Of a stretch of DNA of 37,281 nucleotides, positions 5,666 to 13,139 are shown one piece after another (the first letter of the stretch is position 1; every line of letters begins with the position of its first letter). The notes beneath the pieces are model-generated. The model was not told the DNA's origin and did no database searches. It saw only the letters and a program-made list of their open reading frames with translations. Source of the stretch: an uncultured Riemerella sp. (lineage in GTDB: Bacteria; Bacteroidota; Bacteroidia; Flavobacteriales; Weeksellaceae); NCBI GenBank assembly GCA_938037185.1, contig CALHQK010000136.1, forward strand, positions 1 to 37,281, in the 5' to 3' direction. Position numbers and translations under genes: made by a program.

Positions 5666-6807
5666 CAAAAACCTATTTTTTTATTTTCTTTTGTAGTGTC
5701 TTTCAGGGATTTTTCATCCATATTCGTAAGTTCCGCCAGAGAACGAGGTTCATCTACAGTAATGTCCTTGCCTATTGATTTCAGGTAAGCATTGGATTTT
5801 TCCACGGTCAGCTCTCGGAACTTATATTCTGCTATCAGCCTTCCTTTTCTCAGCAGGGCAGAATCGATTTTGGATATATCCGAATTAAATGTACAAATCA
5901 ACTGACATTCAAGCACATCCGACAGCATTCCGTCTGCTATATTCAGAATCGAAGAAACCACATCTGTATTGCTGTTGAGCGTTGTTCTCTCCGCAATGTA
6001 GTTTTCACAATCTTCCAGCACCAAAACTGAATTCTGATTATCCACCAAAACTCCAATAAAACTAGGGTCTGTGAGCGAAGAAATCATCGTAGTCGGTATG
6101 AAGATGAATTTTTTATTCGGAATCTGGCTCGTCAGCCATTTGATGTAGTTGGTCTTTCCAGAACCTGCAATCCCGTGAAGCAGCACGATTCCCTTGTTTT
6201 CATTGGTTATTGTATGTTTCACTCTGGTATGCACCTCCATAAAATCATCATTGTACATCAGATCCAAATCTATTCTGTGAGGTTTTATCGTATGAGTTTT
6301 CAAGTCAAAACCTGAATTATCCTTCAGCAAAATAGATACTTTGGCTTCTTTAGAAATATATTTTTCAAAATATTCGCTGAAAAGTTTTATAAGATTTTCC
6401 TTAGTATTAGGAGCATCATTTTTATAATAAACATACTCCACACGATAGAGCCCTTCCTCAAAAACTTCTGTATCATAGTCATCAGACAAGTCTCTGTTTA
6501 TCAATATGAAAAGATCTAATTCAGGATGAAAATAGCACTCCTCGCTCTCATAAAGCTCATTGGTTTTTGATGAATATTCCATCGTTTGAAAATCCTCACA
6601 TTTCTGGAACTGAGAGAGTTTTTCTTTGTGTATAACCAGCTCATCATTACCGATATACAGATTTGCCATAGTATTATTTAATAATGCTCTATAAGGCGAC
6701 GAAGAGTGAGAAACATCCATCTTGTCATAAAGCTTTACTGCCGATGCTTCACCATCATACCCCATTAAATAAAATGGTTTGTAAAATTCTGATTCTTTTA
6801 TTTTCAT
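5665..6807 (-). CDS. AAA family ATPase with uncharacterised N-terminal region
   Basis: The 380-aa product has a C-terminal AAA core: Walker A GIAGSGKT (212-219), Walker B VLVLEDCE (261-268), a sensor-1 Asn in CTFNSD (308), and arginines R320 and R323 in ALLRKGRL that could act as the finger. The first 200 residues show no motif I know; they are acidic, with aromatic strands (YRVEYVYYKN), and may be a substrate or adaptor domain. There is no signal or membrane segment, so it is cytoplasmic. It lies between a small ABM monooxygenase (18 bases upstream) and mtgA (TGATG overlap). The target of the ATPase is unknown; the coupling hints at a cell-wall link, which is inference. Confidence 0.85.
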   Translation of the reverse strand: MKIKESEFYKPFYLMGYDGEASAVKLYDKMDVSHSSSPYRALLNNTMANLYIGNDELVIHKEKLSQFQKCEDFQTMEYSSKTNELYESEECYFHPELDLFILINRDLSDDYDTEVFEEGLYRVEYVYYKNDAPNTKENLIKLFSEYFEKYISKEAKVSILLKDNSGFDLKTHTIKPHRIDLDLMYNDDFMEVHTRVKHTITNENKGIVLLHGIAGSGKTNYIKWLTSQIPNKKFIFIPTTMISSLTDPSFIGVLVDNQNSVLVLEDCENYIAERTTLNSNTDVVSSILNIADGMLSDVLECQLICTFNSDISKIDSALLRKGRLIAEYKFRELTVEKSNAYLKSIGKDITVDEPRSLAELTNMDEKSLKDTTKENKKIGF

Positions 6808-6825
6808 TTCTTGTTAAAATTATAC

Positions 6826-7101
6826 TTAAAAATCAAATCGTTCCACTTTCAGTTCTGCTAATTCTTTCAATGCAGGAACTAACTCCACATAGTGAGGCGC
6901 TTTCCCATGAGCCGCCAGAGACTCCTCGTTCTCCCATGTTTCGCAGATAAAGAGGCTCTCTGGATTAGTCCCGCTGGCAAAGACATCATAAGCAATACAG
7001 CCGGCATCGTGCACAGAACCTTCTACCAACTTTTTTGTAATCTCTAATACCTTTTCGCGATTTTCCGCACTTGTTTTTATAAAGACATTTAATCTAATCA
7101 T
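6826..7101 (-). CDS. Putative quinol monooxygenase (ABM domain, YgiN-like)
   Basis: This 91-aa protein is a single antibiotic-biosynthesis-monooxygenase (ABM) domain, a dimeric ferredoxin-like fold. Typical landmarks are IRLNVFIKTSAENREKVLE, a middle GCIAYDVF, FICETWENEESLAAH with the family's E-x-W, and a C-terminal VPALKEL. YgiN of E. coli oxidises quinols without a cofactor; other ABM proteins degrade haem or act on polyketides, so the substrate here is open. A TATATTTG box lies 25 bases upstream. It is the first gene of a leftward run with the AAA ATPase and mtgA. Confidence 0.85.
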   Translation of the reverse strand: MIRLNVFIKTSAENREKVLEITKKLVEGSVHDAGCIAYDVFASGTNPESLFICETWENEESLAAHGKAPHYVELVPALKELAELKVERFDF

Positions 7102-7125
7102 TTCTTTTAATTTAAATCATTCGGG

Positions 7126-7133
7126 CAAATATA
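7126..7133 (-). promoter_or_regulatory. -7 promoter box of the ABM-ATPase-mtgA operon (TATATTTG)
   Basis: TATATTTG on the minus strand, 24 bases before the ABM start codon, fits the Bacteroidetes -7 consensus. It is back to back with the Nfu-gene box at 7182-7189. Confidence 0.6.
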
Positions 7134-7181
7134 ATTAAAATATAAAGCCGTTAAAAATTTTTATTTCCTGCCAAATTGCAA

Positions 7182-7189
7182 TATTTTTG
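7182..7189 (+). promoter_or_regulatory. -7 promoter box of the Nfu-type gene (TATTTTTG)
   Basis: TATTTTTG lies 25 bases before the ATG at 7215 and fits TAnnTTTG. Confidence 0.6.
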
Positions 7190-7214
7190 CAGTTTTAAAT
7201 TTAATTCACAAAAA

Positions 7215-8090
7215 ATGGAGATTACAATACAGCCCACCACAAACCCTAAAGTTATAAAATTCGTAGCAGAAAGCCCCCTTATAGACGGCTCTCTGGAGTT
7301 GGACAGAAATTCAGATGTTTCCCATATTCCACTGGCACAAGAGCTATTTCAGTTTCCCTTTATCACGAGGCTTTTCATCACGGCTAATTTCATAGCAGTA
7401 GCCAAAGAAGACTTCGTGGAATGGAGCATGGTAGAGGAATCCCTAAAAGAAATTATCGCACAAAGCATCACACAATACCCCTCCATTATCCTGCCTAAAA
7501 AGGAGGAAACCACGCTCTTCTATACGGAAAGAACGCCTAATCCTCAAGTGGTGAAATTTGTCTCCGAGAAACAAATTATAAAAGGTTTTTTGGAGGTAAA
7601 ATCTCCCGAAGACAGCAGAAATATCCAGCTTACCAAGCAGTTGTTCAAAGACTTTGCGGAAATCAGTGAAATTTTCATCAATGACAATTATATTTCCATT
7701 ACCAAAACAAAAGAAGCCGACTGGGACAACATAATGCCCAGCATCCAAAAAAGCCTTGAAGAGTATTTCCAAAACCAGCAGAAAGCAGAAAAAATCAGAG
7801 GAATAGTAGAAAAATATCAAGCTCAATCCTTCAACAACCGAGGCTTCACCGAAATGGAAGAAAAGATAAATGCCATCCTCCAAGAATATGTAGCCCCTGC
7901 GGTAGAAAGCGACGGCGGAAAAATATCTCTGATAGAATATGATGAAGAGACCAAAACCGCAAAAATGCTTCTACAAGGGGCATGCAGCGGCTGTCCTTCT
8001 TCTGCTGTAACCCTGAAAAACGGCATAGAAAAGGTGCTGAAAAATTTTCTCCCAGATGTTGTAGAAAGCGTAGAAGCCATAAACGGCTAA
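7215..8090 (+). CDS. Nfu-type iron-sulfur scaffold protein with duplicated N-domain
   Basis: This 291-aa protein would carry and deliver Fe-S clusters in the cytoplasm. Two Nfu_N-like domains stand in tandem: the first starts ITIQPTTNPKVIKFVAE, the second FYTERTPNPQVVKFVSE (around residues 103-118). Both are followed by the same order of strands and the 'LFI..N.I.I' segment. The C-terminal NifU domain (about 210-291) has VAPAVESDGG and the cluster-binding CSGC (C257 and C260). Usual Nfu proteins have one N-domain or none. The ATG at 7215 is preferred over an upstream TTG inside the promoter region. A carboxylesterase gene follows after 22 bases. Confidence 0.92.
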   Translation: MEITIQPTTNPKVIKFVAESPLIDGSLELDRNSDVSHIPLAQELFQFPFITRLFITANFIAVAKEDFVEWSMVEESLKEIIAQSITQYPSIILPKKEETTLFYTERTPNPQVVKFVSEKQIIKGFLEVKSPEDSRNIQLTKQLFKDFAEISEIFINDNYISITKTKEADWDNIMPSIQKSLEEYFQNQQKAEKIRGIVEKYQAQSFNNRGFTEMEEKINAILQEYVAPAVESDGGKISLIEYDEETKTAKMLLQGACSGCPSSAVTLKNGIEKVLKNFLPDVVESVEAING

Positions 8091-8112
8091 ATTTTCCCAA
8101 AAATCATAAATC

Positions 8113-8757
8113 ATGAACCTGCATTATATCATAAAAGAACCCAAAAACATCACCCCAGAAACTCCTCTATTAGTGCTGCTTCACGGCTATGGAAGCAATG
8201 AGGAAGACCTCTTCAGCTTCGTGCCAGACCTGCCGGAAGAATGGCTTGTGGCAAGTTTCCGTGCCCCGCTCAGCACGCCCTACGGCGGTTTCTGCTGGTA
8301 TGAAATAGATTTCGCCAACAGCGGTAAATTCATCTCCGACCTATCCCAAGCACAAAATTCCATAAAGCTAATCCTAAATGAAATCACTGCAATTCGCCAA
8401 AAATACAGCCTTGCCGATGGCAGAACACACCTCTGTGGTTTCAGTCAGGGCGGTATTCTCAGCTATGCTCTTGCCTTAGGCTATCCTCAGTTGTTCAAAA
8501 AGACCGCATGCCTGAGTGCCTATCCAGAGGAAGGACTGTTGCAAAATATCTCAACAGACAAAAACCAGCTCCACCAGCTGATTTTCTTCGTTTCTCATGG
8601 GACAGAAGATGCGGTAGTTCCCATAGAATGGGGCAGAAAAGGGCGCGAACTCCTATATGATTTAGGCCTGTTCTTCTCCTTCCGCGAGTATCCATGCGGA
8701 CACGGTATCAACCCAAAAAACTACCAAGACCTTATGGCGTTTTTTATCAATAAATAA
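8113..8757 (+). CDS. Carboxylesterase/phospholipase family alpha/beta hydrolase
   Basis: A 214-aa cytoplasmic esterase of the YpfH/acyl-protein-thioesterase type. It has the oxyanion-region LLHGYGSNEEDLFSF, the nucleophile elbow GFSQGG (Ser111), the acid in HGTEDAVVP (Asp166) and the catalytic His in CGHGIN (His197); the length is normal. The natural substrate cannot be told from sequence; family members hydrolyse short-chain esters, lysophospholipids or acyl-thioesters. It shares a transcript with the Nfu gene and is followed by an intrinsic terminator at 8790-8827. Confidence 0.9.
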   Translation: MNLHYIIKEPKNITPETPLLVLLHGYGSNEEDLFSFVPDLPEEWLVASFRAPLSTPYGGFCWYEIDFANSGKFISDLSQAQNSIKLILNEITAIRQKYSLADGRTHLCGFSQGGILSYALALGYPQLFKKTACLSAYPEEGLLQNISTDKNQLHQLIFFVSHGTEDAVVPIEWGRKGRELLYDLGLFFSFREYPCGHGINPKNYQDLMAFFINK

Positions 8758-8789
8758 ATTCAGGACAAGGATTTATATGATGCTTATAA

Positions 8790-8827
8790 AAAACAGCCTC
8801 AACAATAGTTGTCGGGCTGTTTTTTAT
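8790..8827. terminator. Bidirectional intrinsic terminator between the esterase gene and recR
   Basis: AAACAGCC pairs with GGGCTGTTT around an inner AACAATAGTTGT hairpin, followed by a T run on the plus strand and an A run before it for the minus strand. Confidence 0.75.
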
Positions 8828-8847
8828 TCTTTTTCTTTTTTTTGTTC

Positions 8848-9459
8848 TTATCTCGCTTCATCGTACGGAAGCCTGTTGATAATAGACCTCCCGAGAGATA
8901 CCTCATCTGCATACTCCAGCTCATCCCCTACCGAAATTCCCCTTGCGATGCTGGAAAATTTCACATTAAAATGCTTGAATTTCTTATAAATATAATAAGC
9001 CGTGGTATCGCCCTCCATCGTTGCACTCAGCGCAAAAATCACTTCTTTTAGGCTTTCTCCATTGAGTTTTTTTTCAATGCTGGAAATATTCAGTTGGTGC
9101 GGCCCTATGCCTTCCATCGGAGAAATTTTCCCTCCTAAAACCAAATATTTACCATTATATTTAGAAGTATTTTCTATCGCGAGAACATCCCTTACATCTT
9201 CTACAATGCAAAGCGTTTCGGTGTTCCGCTTTTCATCAGCACAGATTTCACAAACATCAAAATCCGAAAAATTATGACACTCTTGGCAGTATTTTATATT
9301 CGTTACCAAACTTTCCAAAGCCTGTGAAAGCGCCATTCCCTGAGATTTGGGCTGTCTGAGAAGATGCAGCGCCAGCCGAAGAGCCGATTTTTTGCCTATC
9401 CCTGGCAGTCCAGAAATCTCCTCCACTGCTCTGGATAATACTTTACTTGGGTATTCCAT
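8848..9459 (-). CDS. recR: Recombination mediator RecR
   Basis: RecR acts with RecO (and RecF) to load RecA onto SSB-covered single-stranded DNA in gap repair. The 203-aa product is complete: an N-terminal helix-hairpin-helix (ISGLPGIGKKSALRLALHLL), a zinc finger (CQECHNFSDFDVCEIC), a Toprim domain (LCIVEDVRDVLAIE, then VIFALSATMEGDTTAYYI) and a C-terminal Walker-B-like segment ending IINRLP. The ATG at 9459 gives the canonical N-terminus, and a TATTTTTG box ends only four bases before it, so the mRNA may be leaderless. Confidence 0.97.
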   Translation of the reverse strand: MEYPSKVLSRAVEEISGLPGIGKKSALRLALHLLRQPKSQGMALSQALESLVTNIKYCQECHNFSDFDVCEICADEKRNTETLCIVEDVRDVLAIENTSKYNGKYLVLGGKISPMEGIGPHQLNISSIEKKLNGESLKEVIFALSATMEGDTTAYYIYKKFKHFNVKFSSIARGISVGDELEYADEVSLGRSIINRLPYDEAR

Positions 9460-9463
9460 TCGG

Positions 9464-9471
9464 CAAAAATA
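9464..9471 (-). promoter_or_regulatory. -7 promoter box directly before recR (TATTTTTG)
   Basis: TATTTTTG on the minus strand ends four bases before the recR start codon, which leaves almost no room for a 5' leader. Confidence 0.55.
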
Positions 9472-9489
9472 AGAAATTCTCCCTAAAAT

Positions 9490-10119
9490 TTACTTTTGGT
9501 AATAAATCTTATTCACTTCATCAGCTTTAAGGAAAGTTCCCAGTTTCTGCTCTTTTATCCTTTCTGTGAATAGCTTTCCTATAAGGTGGTCATACTCATG
9601 CTGGAAAATCACCGCTGTAAAACCTTCTACCAATTCTCGTTTTTTCTCTCCTTCCAAAGTTTCGTAAGCCAAATCAATCACAAGGCTGCGATAGACTTCT
9701 CCTCTTTCATTTGGAATGGAAAGACAGCCTTCCGCACCAAGCCTTAGCGCCGAAGACATCCATTTGATTTCTGGATTTACAAAAAACTCAAAAGGTTTTC
9801 CTTCCTTGTCAAATCTCTGCACCCAAATCGCCTTTATATTTAGTCCTACCTGCGGTGCGGCGATGCCCACGCCTTTTTCTGCTTTTACGGTGGCAAGCAT
9901 TCTCTCAGACAGCAGTCTCAAATTCGGGTCTTTGGCATCCACGGAGTGGGAGTCATCTTTTAGGATTTTCAAATCTTCGGGATTGGTTACCTGCAAAACC
10001 CTCATCGGTTCATTGCTTTTTCCTGATTTGATGAGGACAATATCCTCTTTCCCAATTTTCTTCTGAGCCTGAACAGCAGTTCCAAAAAGAACCATGCTTA
10101 ATAAAAAAATTCTTATCAT
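9490..10119 (-). CDS. def: Peptide deformylase homologue with an export signal
   Basis: The 209-aa product has all three deformylase motifs: GVGIAAPQVG (83-92), EGCLS (metal ligand Cys132) and QHEYDHLIG (His174, catalytic Glu175, His178). Deformylases remove the N-formyl group from nascent proteins in the cytoplasm, but this one starts with a Sec-type signal (MIRIFLLSMVLFGTAVQAQ, cleavage near residue 18) and about 50 extra residues before the first motif. It therefore seems to be exported to the periplasm, where its substrate would be formyl-peptides of unknown origin. A second, cytoplasmic def is expected elsewhere in the genome. It ends 30 bases before recR, which has its own promoter. Confidence 0.88.
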   Translation of the reverse strand: MIRIFLLSMVLFGTAVQAQKKIGKEDIVLIKSGKSNEPMRVLQVTNPEDLKILKDDSHSVDAKDPNLRLLSERMLATVKAEKGVGIAAPQVGLNIKAIWVQRFDKEGKPFEFFVNPEIKWMSSALRLGAEGCLSIPNERGEVYRSLVIDLAYETLEGEKKRELVEGFTAVIFQHEYDHLIGKLFTERIKEQKLGTFLKADEVNKIYYQK

Positions 10120-10147
10120 TGCTATATATTTTTGATGATTACGAAGA

Positions 10148-10155
10148 CAAATTTA
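10148..10155 (-). promoter_or_regulatory. -7 promoter box of the deformylase-like gene (TAAATTTG)
   Basis: TAAATTTG on the minus strand, 28 bases before the ATG at 10119, fits TAnnTTTG. Confidence 0.55.
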
Positions 10156-10201
10156 ATAATTTTTAGAAATAAATAGCCTCCTTATTTTCAAAATATCTTC
10201 T

Positions 10202-10209
10202 TATATTTG
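10202..10209 (+). promoter_or_regulatory. -7 promoter box of the LURP-one-like gene (TATATTTG)
   Basis: TATATTTG on the plus strand, 38 bases before the ATG at 10248, is divergent from the box at 10148-10155. Confidence 0.55.
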
Positions 10210-10247
10210 GAAAAAAATTTTTATTACTTTTTTACTTAAAATAAATT

Positions 10248-10841
10248 ATGAAAAACCTAAACTATCCTTTAGATTTTAAGTTTAAAATCACCACTTTAGC
10301 TAGTGATTTTAACATTACCGACCGAGACGGAAAACACATCGCCTATGTAAGACAGAAAATGTTTAAACTAAAAGAAGATGTGGTGGTCTTCAGTGATGAA
10401 GATAAAAGTGCAGAACTTTTCAGAATAAAAGCCGATAGATGGTTAGATTTCAATGCCAGCTACAGCATCACAGGAGCTGACGGCACTAATTACGGAAAGC
10501 TTACCCGAAAAGGAATGCGCTCTATATGGAAATCTACCTACGAAGTCTATGATGAAAACAACCAGCATAAATACACCATAAGAGAAGATAATGCGTGGGT
10601 TAAGTTTTGGGACGGCCTCGTAGGCGAACTACCTATAATAGGCATGTTTACAGGATATTTCCTAAACCCTTCCTACAGCCTGAAAGACTCTTCAGGGAAA
10701 ACCCTTTTCACACTGAAGAAAATGCCTTCACTGCTGGGCAGGAGATTTCAACTGAACAAATTAACCGAAAGCGATGAAGATGAAACACTTATCGTTCTAT
10801 CCTACCTTATGATGGTGCTTTTAGAAAGAATGAGAGGATAA
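10248..10841 (+). CDS. LURP-one-related/scramblase-like fold protein
   Basis: This 197-aa protein lacks a signal peptide. Its repeated strand pattern is typical of the LURP-one/tubby-like superfamily: LDFKFKITTLASDFNITDRDGKHIAYVRQK, then FSDEDKSAELFRIKADRWLDFNASYSITGADGTNYGKL, and later YSLKDSSGKTLFTLKKM. Repeated 'I.D..G....' hairpins build the 12-stranded barrel. Bacterial members have no settled function; lipid or membrane contact has been suggested from the scramblase kinship. It is probably cotranscribed with pepD, which starts 24 bases later. Confidence 0.75.
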   Translation: MKNLNYPLDFKFKITTLASDFNITDRDGKHIAYVRQKMFKLKEDVVVFSDEDKSAELFRIKADRWLDFNASYSITGADGTNYGKLTRKGMRSIWKSTYEVYDENNQHKYTIREDNAWVKFWDGLVGELPIIGMFTGYFLNPSYSLKDSSGKTLFTLKKMPSLLGRRFQLNKLTESDEDETLIVLSYLMMVLLERMRG

Positions 10842-10865
10842 ATATTAACTTTAATCAAAAACTTT

Positions 10866-12308
10866 ATGAGTCTATCAAACATAGAACCGCAGATTATTTG
10901 GAAAAACTTTTCTAAACTAAATGAAGTTCCAAGACCTTCCAAAAAAGAAGCGAGAGTAATAGAGTTTATCAAGAATTTTGGAGAAAGCCTAAACCTTGAT
11001 ACTCAAGTTGATGAAATAGGAAATGTTATCATCCGAAAACCTGCAACAGCAGGGATGGAAAACCGCAAAACCATCGTTCTGCAGTCCCACCTTGATATGG
11101 TTTGTCAAAAAAACAATGATGTGGATTTTGACTTTGAAAATCAAGGAATTCAAATGTTCGTAGATGGCGACTGGGTGAAGGCAAAAGGAACGACACTCGG
11201 AGCAGACAACGGGCTTGGTGTGGCGGCTGTTATGAGTATTTTGGAGAGCAATGATATCGCTCATCCTGAGTTAGAAGCCCTTTTCACGATAGATGAAGAA
11301 ACTGGAATGACAGGAGCTTTTAACCTAAAACCCAATGTTCTAAAAGGCGAAATCCTCCTAAACCTAGACACAGAAGAAGATGATGAAATAGATATAGGCT
11401 GTGCTGGCGGTGTGGATGTAACGGCTACCCAAACCTACAAAACTGCTCCTACGAAAGGAAATTTGGTAAAAATAGAAATCAAAGGACTGCAAGGCGGGCA
11501 CTCTGGAATGGACATCCACAAAGGTTTCGGGAATGCAAATGTACTCCTTGGCAGACTGCTCTATAACAGCATCGAAAGTCAAGAAATAGAGCTGATTTCC
11601 ATCGATGGCGGCGGACTTAGAAACGCTATTCCAAGAGAAGCTACGGCTTTTTTTTCAGTGAAAAATGCTGATGAGTTCATTGCAGAAGCCAATGAATTAA
11701 AAACTGAAATTTTACAGGAATTTGCCAGCATTGAAAAGGATTTGGTTATCAATATTGAAAAAACGGAAAACTCTGAAAATGGTCTTTCCAAAGAAAATTC
11801 AGCCCAAATCATCCGCGTGCTGAAATCCGCTCACAACGGCGTATACAGAATGTCTCCTGATGTGGCTGACCTAGTGGAAGCGTCCAACAACATCGCCAGA
11901 GTGGAACTAAAAGATGGCAGTTTGAAAATCCTAAACCTTACCCGTTCATCTGTGGAGTCTTCTAAATTCAATGTGGCTAACCAACTAAAAGCTGTTTTTG
12001 AACTAGGTGGGCTAAATGTAGAGTTTAGCGGCTCCTACCCTGGCTGGAAACCAAATCCAAATTCAGAAATTCTCCGAATAATGGAGAAACTCTACACAGA
12101 TAAATTTGGTTCAAAACCAAATGTAGTGGCTTGTCATGCGGGGTTAGAATGTGGAATCATCGGGGCTCACTATCCTAAAATGGAAATGGTAAGTTTCGGG
12201 CCTACAATCAAAGGCGCACACTCTCCTGATGAAAGAGCAAGTATTTCTTCTACACAGAAATTTTGGGATTTCTTGAAAGATATTCTAAAAAATATTCCAA
12301 ATAAATAA
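10866..12308 (+). CDS. pepD: Aminoacyl-histidine dipeptidase (cytosolic nonspecific dipeptidase)
   Basis: PepD cleaves a wide range of dipeptides, including Xaa-His, in the cytoplasm. The 480-aa M20-family enzyme has the metal and catalytic residues in place: LQSHLDMVC (His75, catalytic Asp77), GADNGLGVAA (bridging Asp114), IDEETGMTGA (catalytic Glu144 and Glu145), LNLDTEEDDE, and the C-terminal ligand in GAHSPDER. The dimerisation (lid) domain lies between. The length agrees with the family. A strong terminator follows within ten bases, so the operon with the LURP-one-like gene ends here. Confidence 0.96.
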   Translation: MSLSNIEPQIIWKNFSKLNEVPRPSKKEARVIEFIKNFGESLNLDTQVDEIGNVIIRKPATAGMENRKTIVLQSHLDMVCQKNNDVDFDFENQGIQMFVDGDWVKAKGTTLGADNGLGVAAVMSILESNDIAHPELEALFTIDEETGMTGAFNLKPNVLKGEILLNLDTEEDDEIDIGCAGGVDVTATQTYKTAPTKGNLVKIEIKGLQGGHSGMDIHKGFGNANVLLGRLLYNSIESQEIELISIDGGGLRNAIPREATAFFSVKNADEFIAEANELKTEILQEFASIEKDLVINIEKTENSENGLSKENSAQIIRVLKSAHNGVYRMSPDVADLVEASNNIARVELKDGSLKILNLTRSSVESSKFNVANQLKAVFELGGLNVEFSGSYPGWKPNPNSEILRIMEKLYTDKFGSKPNVVACHAGLECGIIGAHYPKMEMVSFGPTIKGAHSPDERASISSTQKFWDFLKDILKNIPNK

Positions 12309-12312
12309 CCGA

Positions 12313-12348
12313 AAAACGCCGAGCAAAATTGCTCGGCGTTTTATTTTT
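12313..12348. terminator. Strong intrinsic terminator after pepD
   Basis: A 12-bp stem, AAAACGCCGAGC with GCTCGGCGTTTT, and a 6-base loop, followed by a T-rich tract on the plus strand. It can also serve the opposing rhodanese gene. Confidence 0.9.
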
Positions 12349-12361
12349 TAGTCTAATAAAT

Positions 12362-12991
12362 TTATTTTTGTTTAGTCACTACGAATAGATTTTCTTTGGA
12401 TAAACCTACTAATTCATGCTCCACATCTACTGGAATATCATAGTAGTCATTAGGTTTTAAAATAATCTCTTGGTCGTTTATAATAAACTTAATCTCTCCT
12501 TTTAAAACAACCAAAGAAGCTGGCGTAGAAGTTTTATGTTTTTTAAAAACTCCGTTCTTTCCTAATGATACCGCTACTTGTTTTACTTTTTCTGAATCTC
12601 TTAGTATATTAAAATGAGGCTTTTCAGAGTTATAATTTTCAGAGTTATCCAAATTGGTTTTAACCAAAGATTTTACATTTTCCCAAGTTTTTCCGTTGTA
12701 AACATTCTTTATTTTTTTGTCTTTAAGAAGTTTTTCGGCTTTTGCAGCTCTTATTCCCGCTTTACAAAACACCACTATATTTTTCTTGCCCTGCAGCTTA
12801 GAAAGATTATTTTCCAATTCTGAAATGGGAATATTTATAGAATTTTTCACATTTCCTTGTGCAAATTCTTCTGGAGTTCTTACATCTACTAAGATTGTTT
12901 CTTTTTGATTAATAATTTCTGACAAAGACTGCGCTGCCAATTCTGCTGTGGAAATCAAAAGGAATCCTATAGCAAACAAAATTTTCTTCAT
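12362..12991 (-). CDS. Exported rhodanese-cupin fusion protein
   Basis: This 209-aa protein has a signal peptide (MKKILFAIGFLLISTAELAAQ). The rhodanese domain (about 24-112) has LVDVRTPEEFAQGNVKNSINIP and the active loop CKAGIRA (Cys76), which would carry a persulfide. A cupin-like C-terminal domain (about 125-205) has HKTSTPASLVVLKGEIKFIIN and a turn KPNDYYDIPVDVEHEL. A full His-His-Glu-His metal set is not obvious, but the final VEH may contribute a ligand. Rhodaneses transfer sulfur, and cupins bind metals or small ligands; the joint periplasmic role is unknown. It converges on pepD across a shared terminator. Confidence 0.83.
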   Translation of the reverse strand: MKKILFAIGFLLISTAELAAQSLSEIINQKETILVDVRTPEEFAQGNVKNSINIPISELENNLSKLQGKKNIVVFCKAGIRAAKAEKLLKDKKIKNVYNGKTWENVKSLVKTNLDNSENYNSEKPHFNILRDSEKVKQVAVSLGKNGVFKKHKTSTPASLVVLKGEIKFIINDQEIILKPNDYYDIPVDVEHELVGLSKENLFVVTKQK

Positions 12992-13108
12992 AGCTTATAT
13001 ATTTTAAAGTCAGCGAATATACAAATTTTATTTATTCCAAATTAGATTTTTATTCATAAAATCATATTTCACTGAAAATCAATAATTTTCATTCAAAAAC
13101 AAATTTAA

Positions 13109-13116
13109 TATCTTTG
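13109..13116 (+). promoter_or_regulatory. -7 promoter box before the korA remnant (TATCTTTG)
   Basis: TATCTTTG fits TAnnTTTG and lies 23 bases before the ATG of the korA pseudogene, so the promoter has outlived the gene. Confidence 0.5.
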
Positions 13117-13139
13117 GGCATTATTTTTTTCATTCATCT

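Noticed and set aside
7443..7883. Long minus-strand open frame opposite the Nfu gene
   Set aside because: It is the reverse strand of a gene whose motifs and Fe-S cysteines are clear. No start context or homology was seen.
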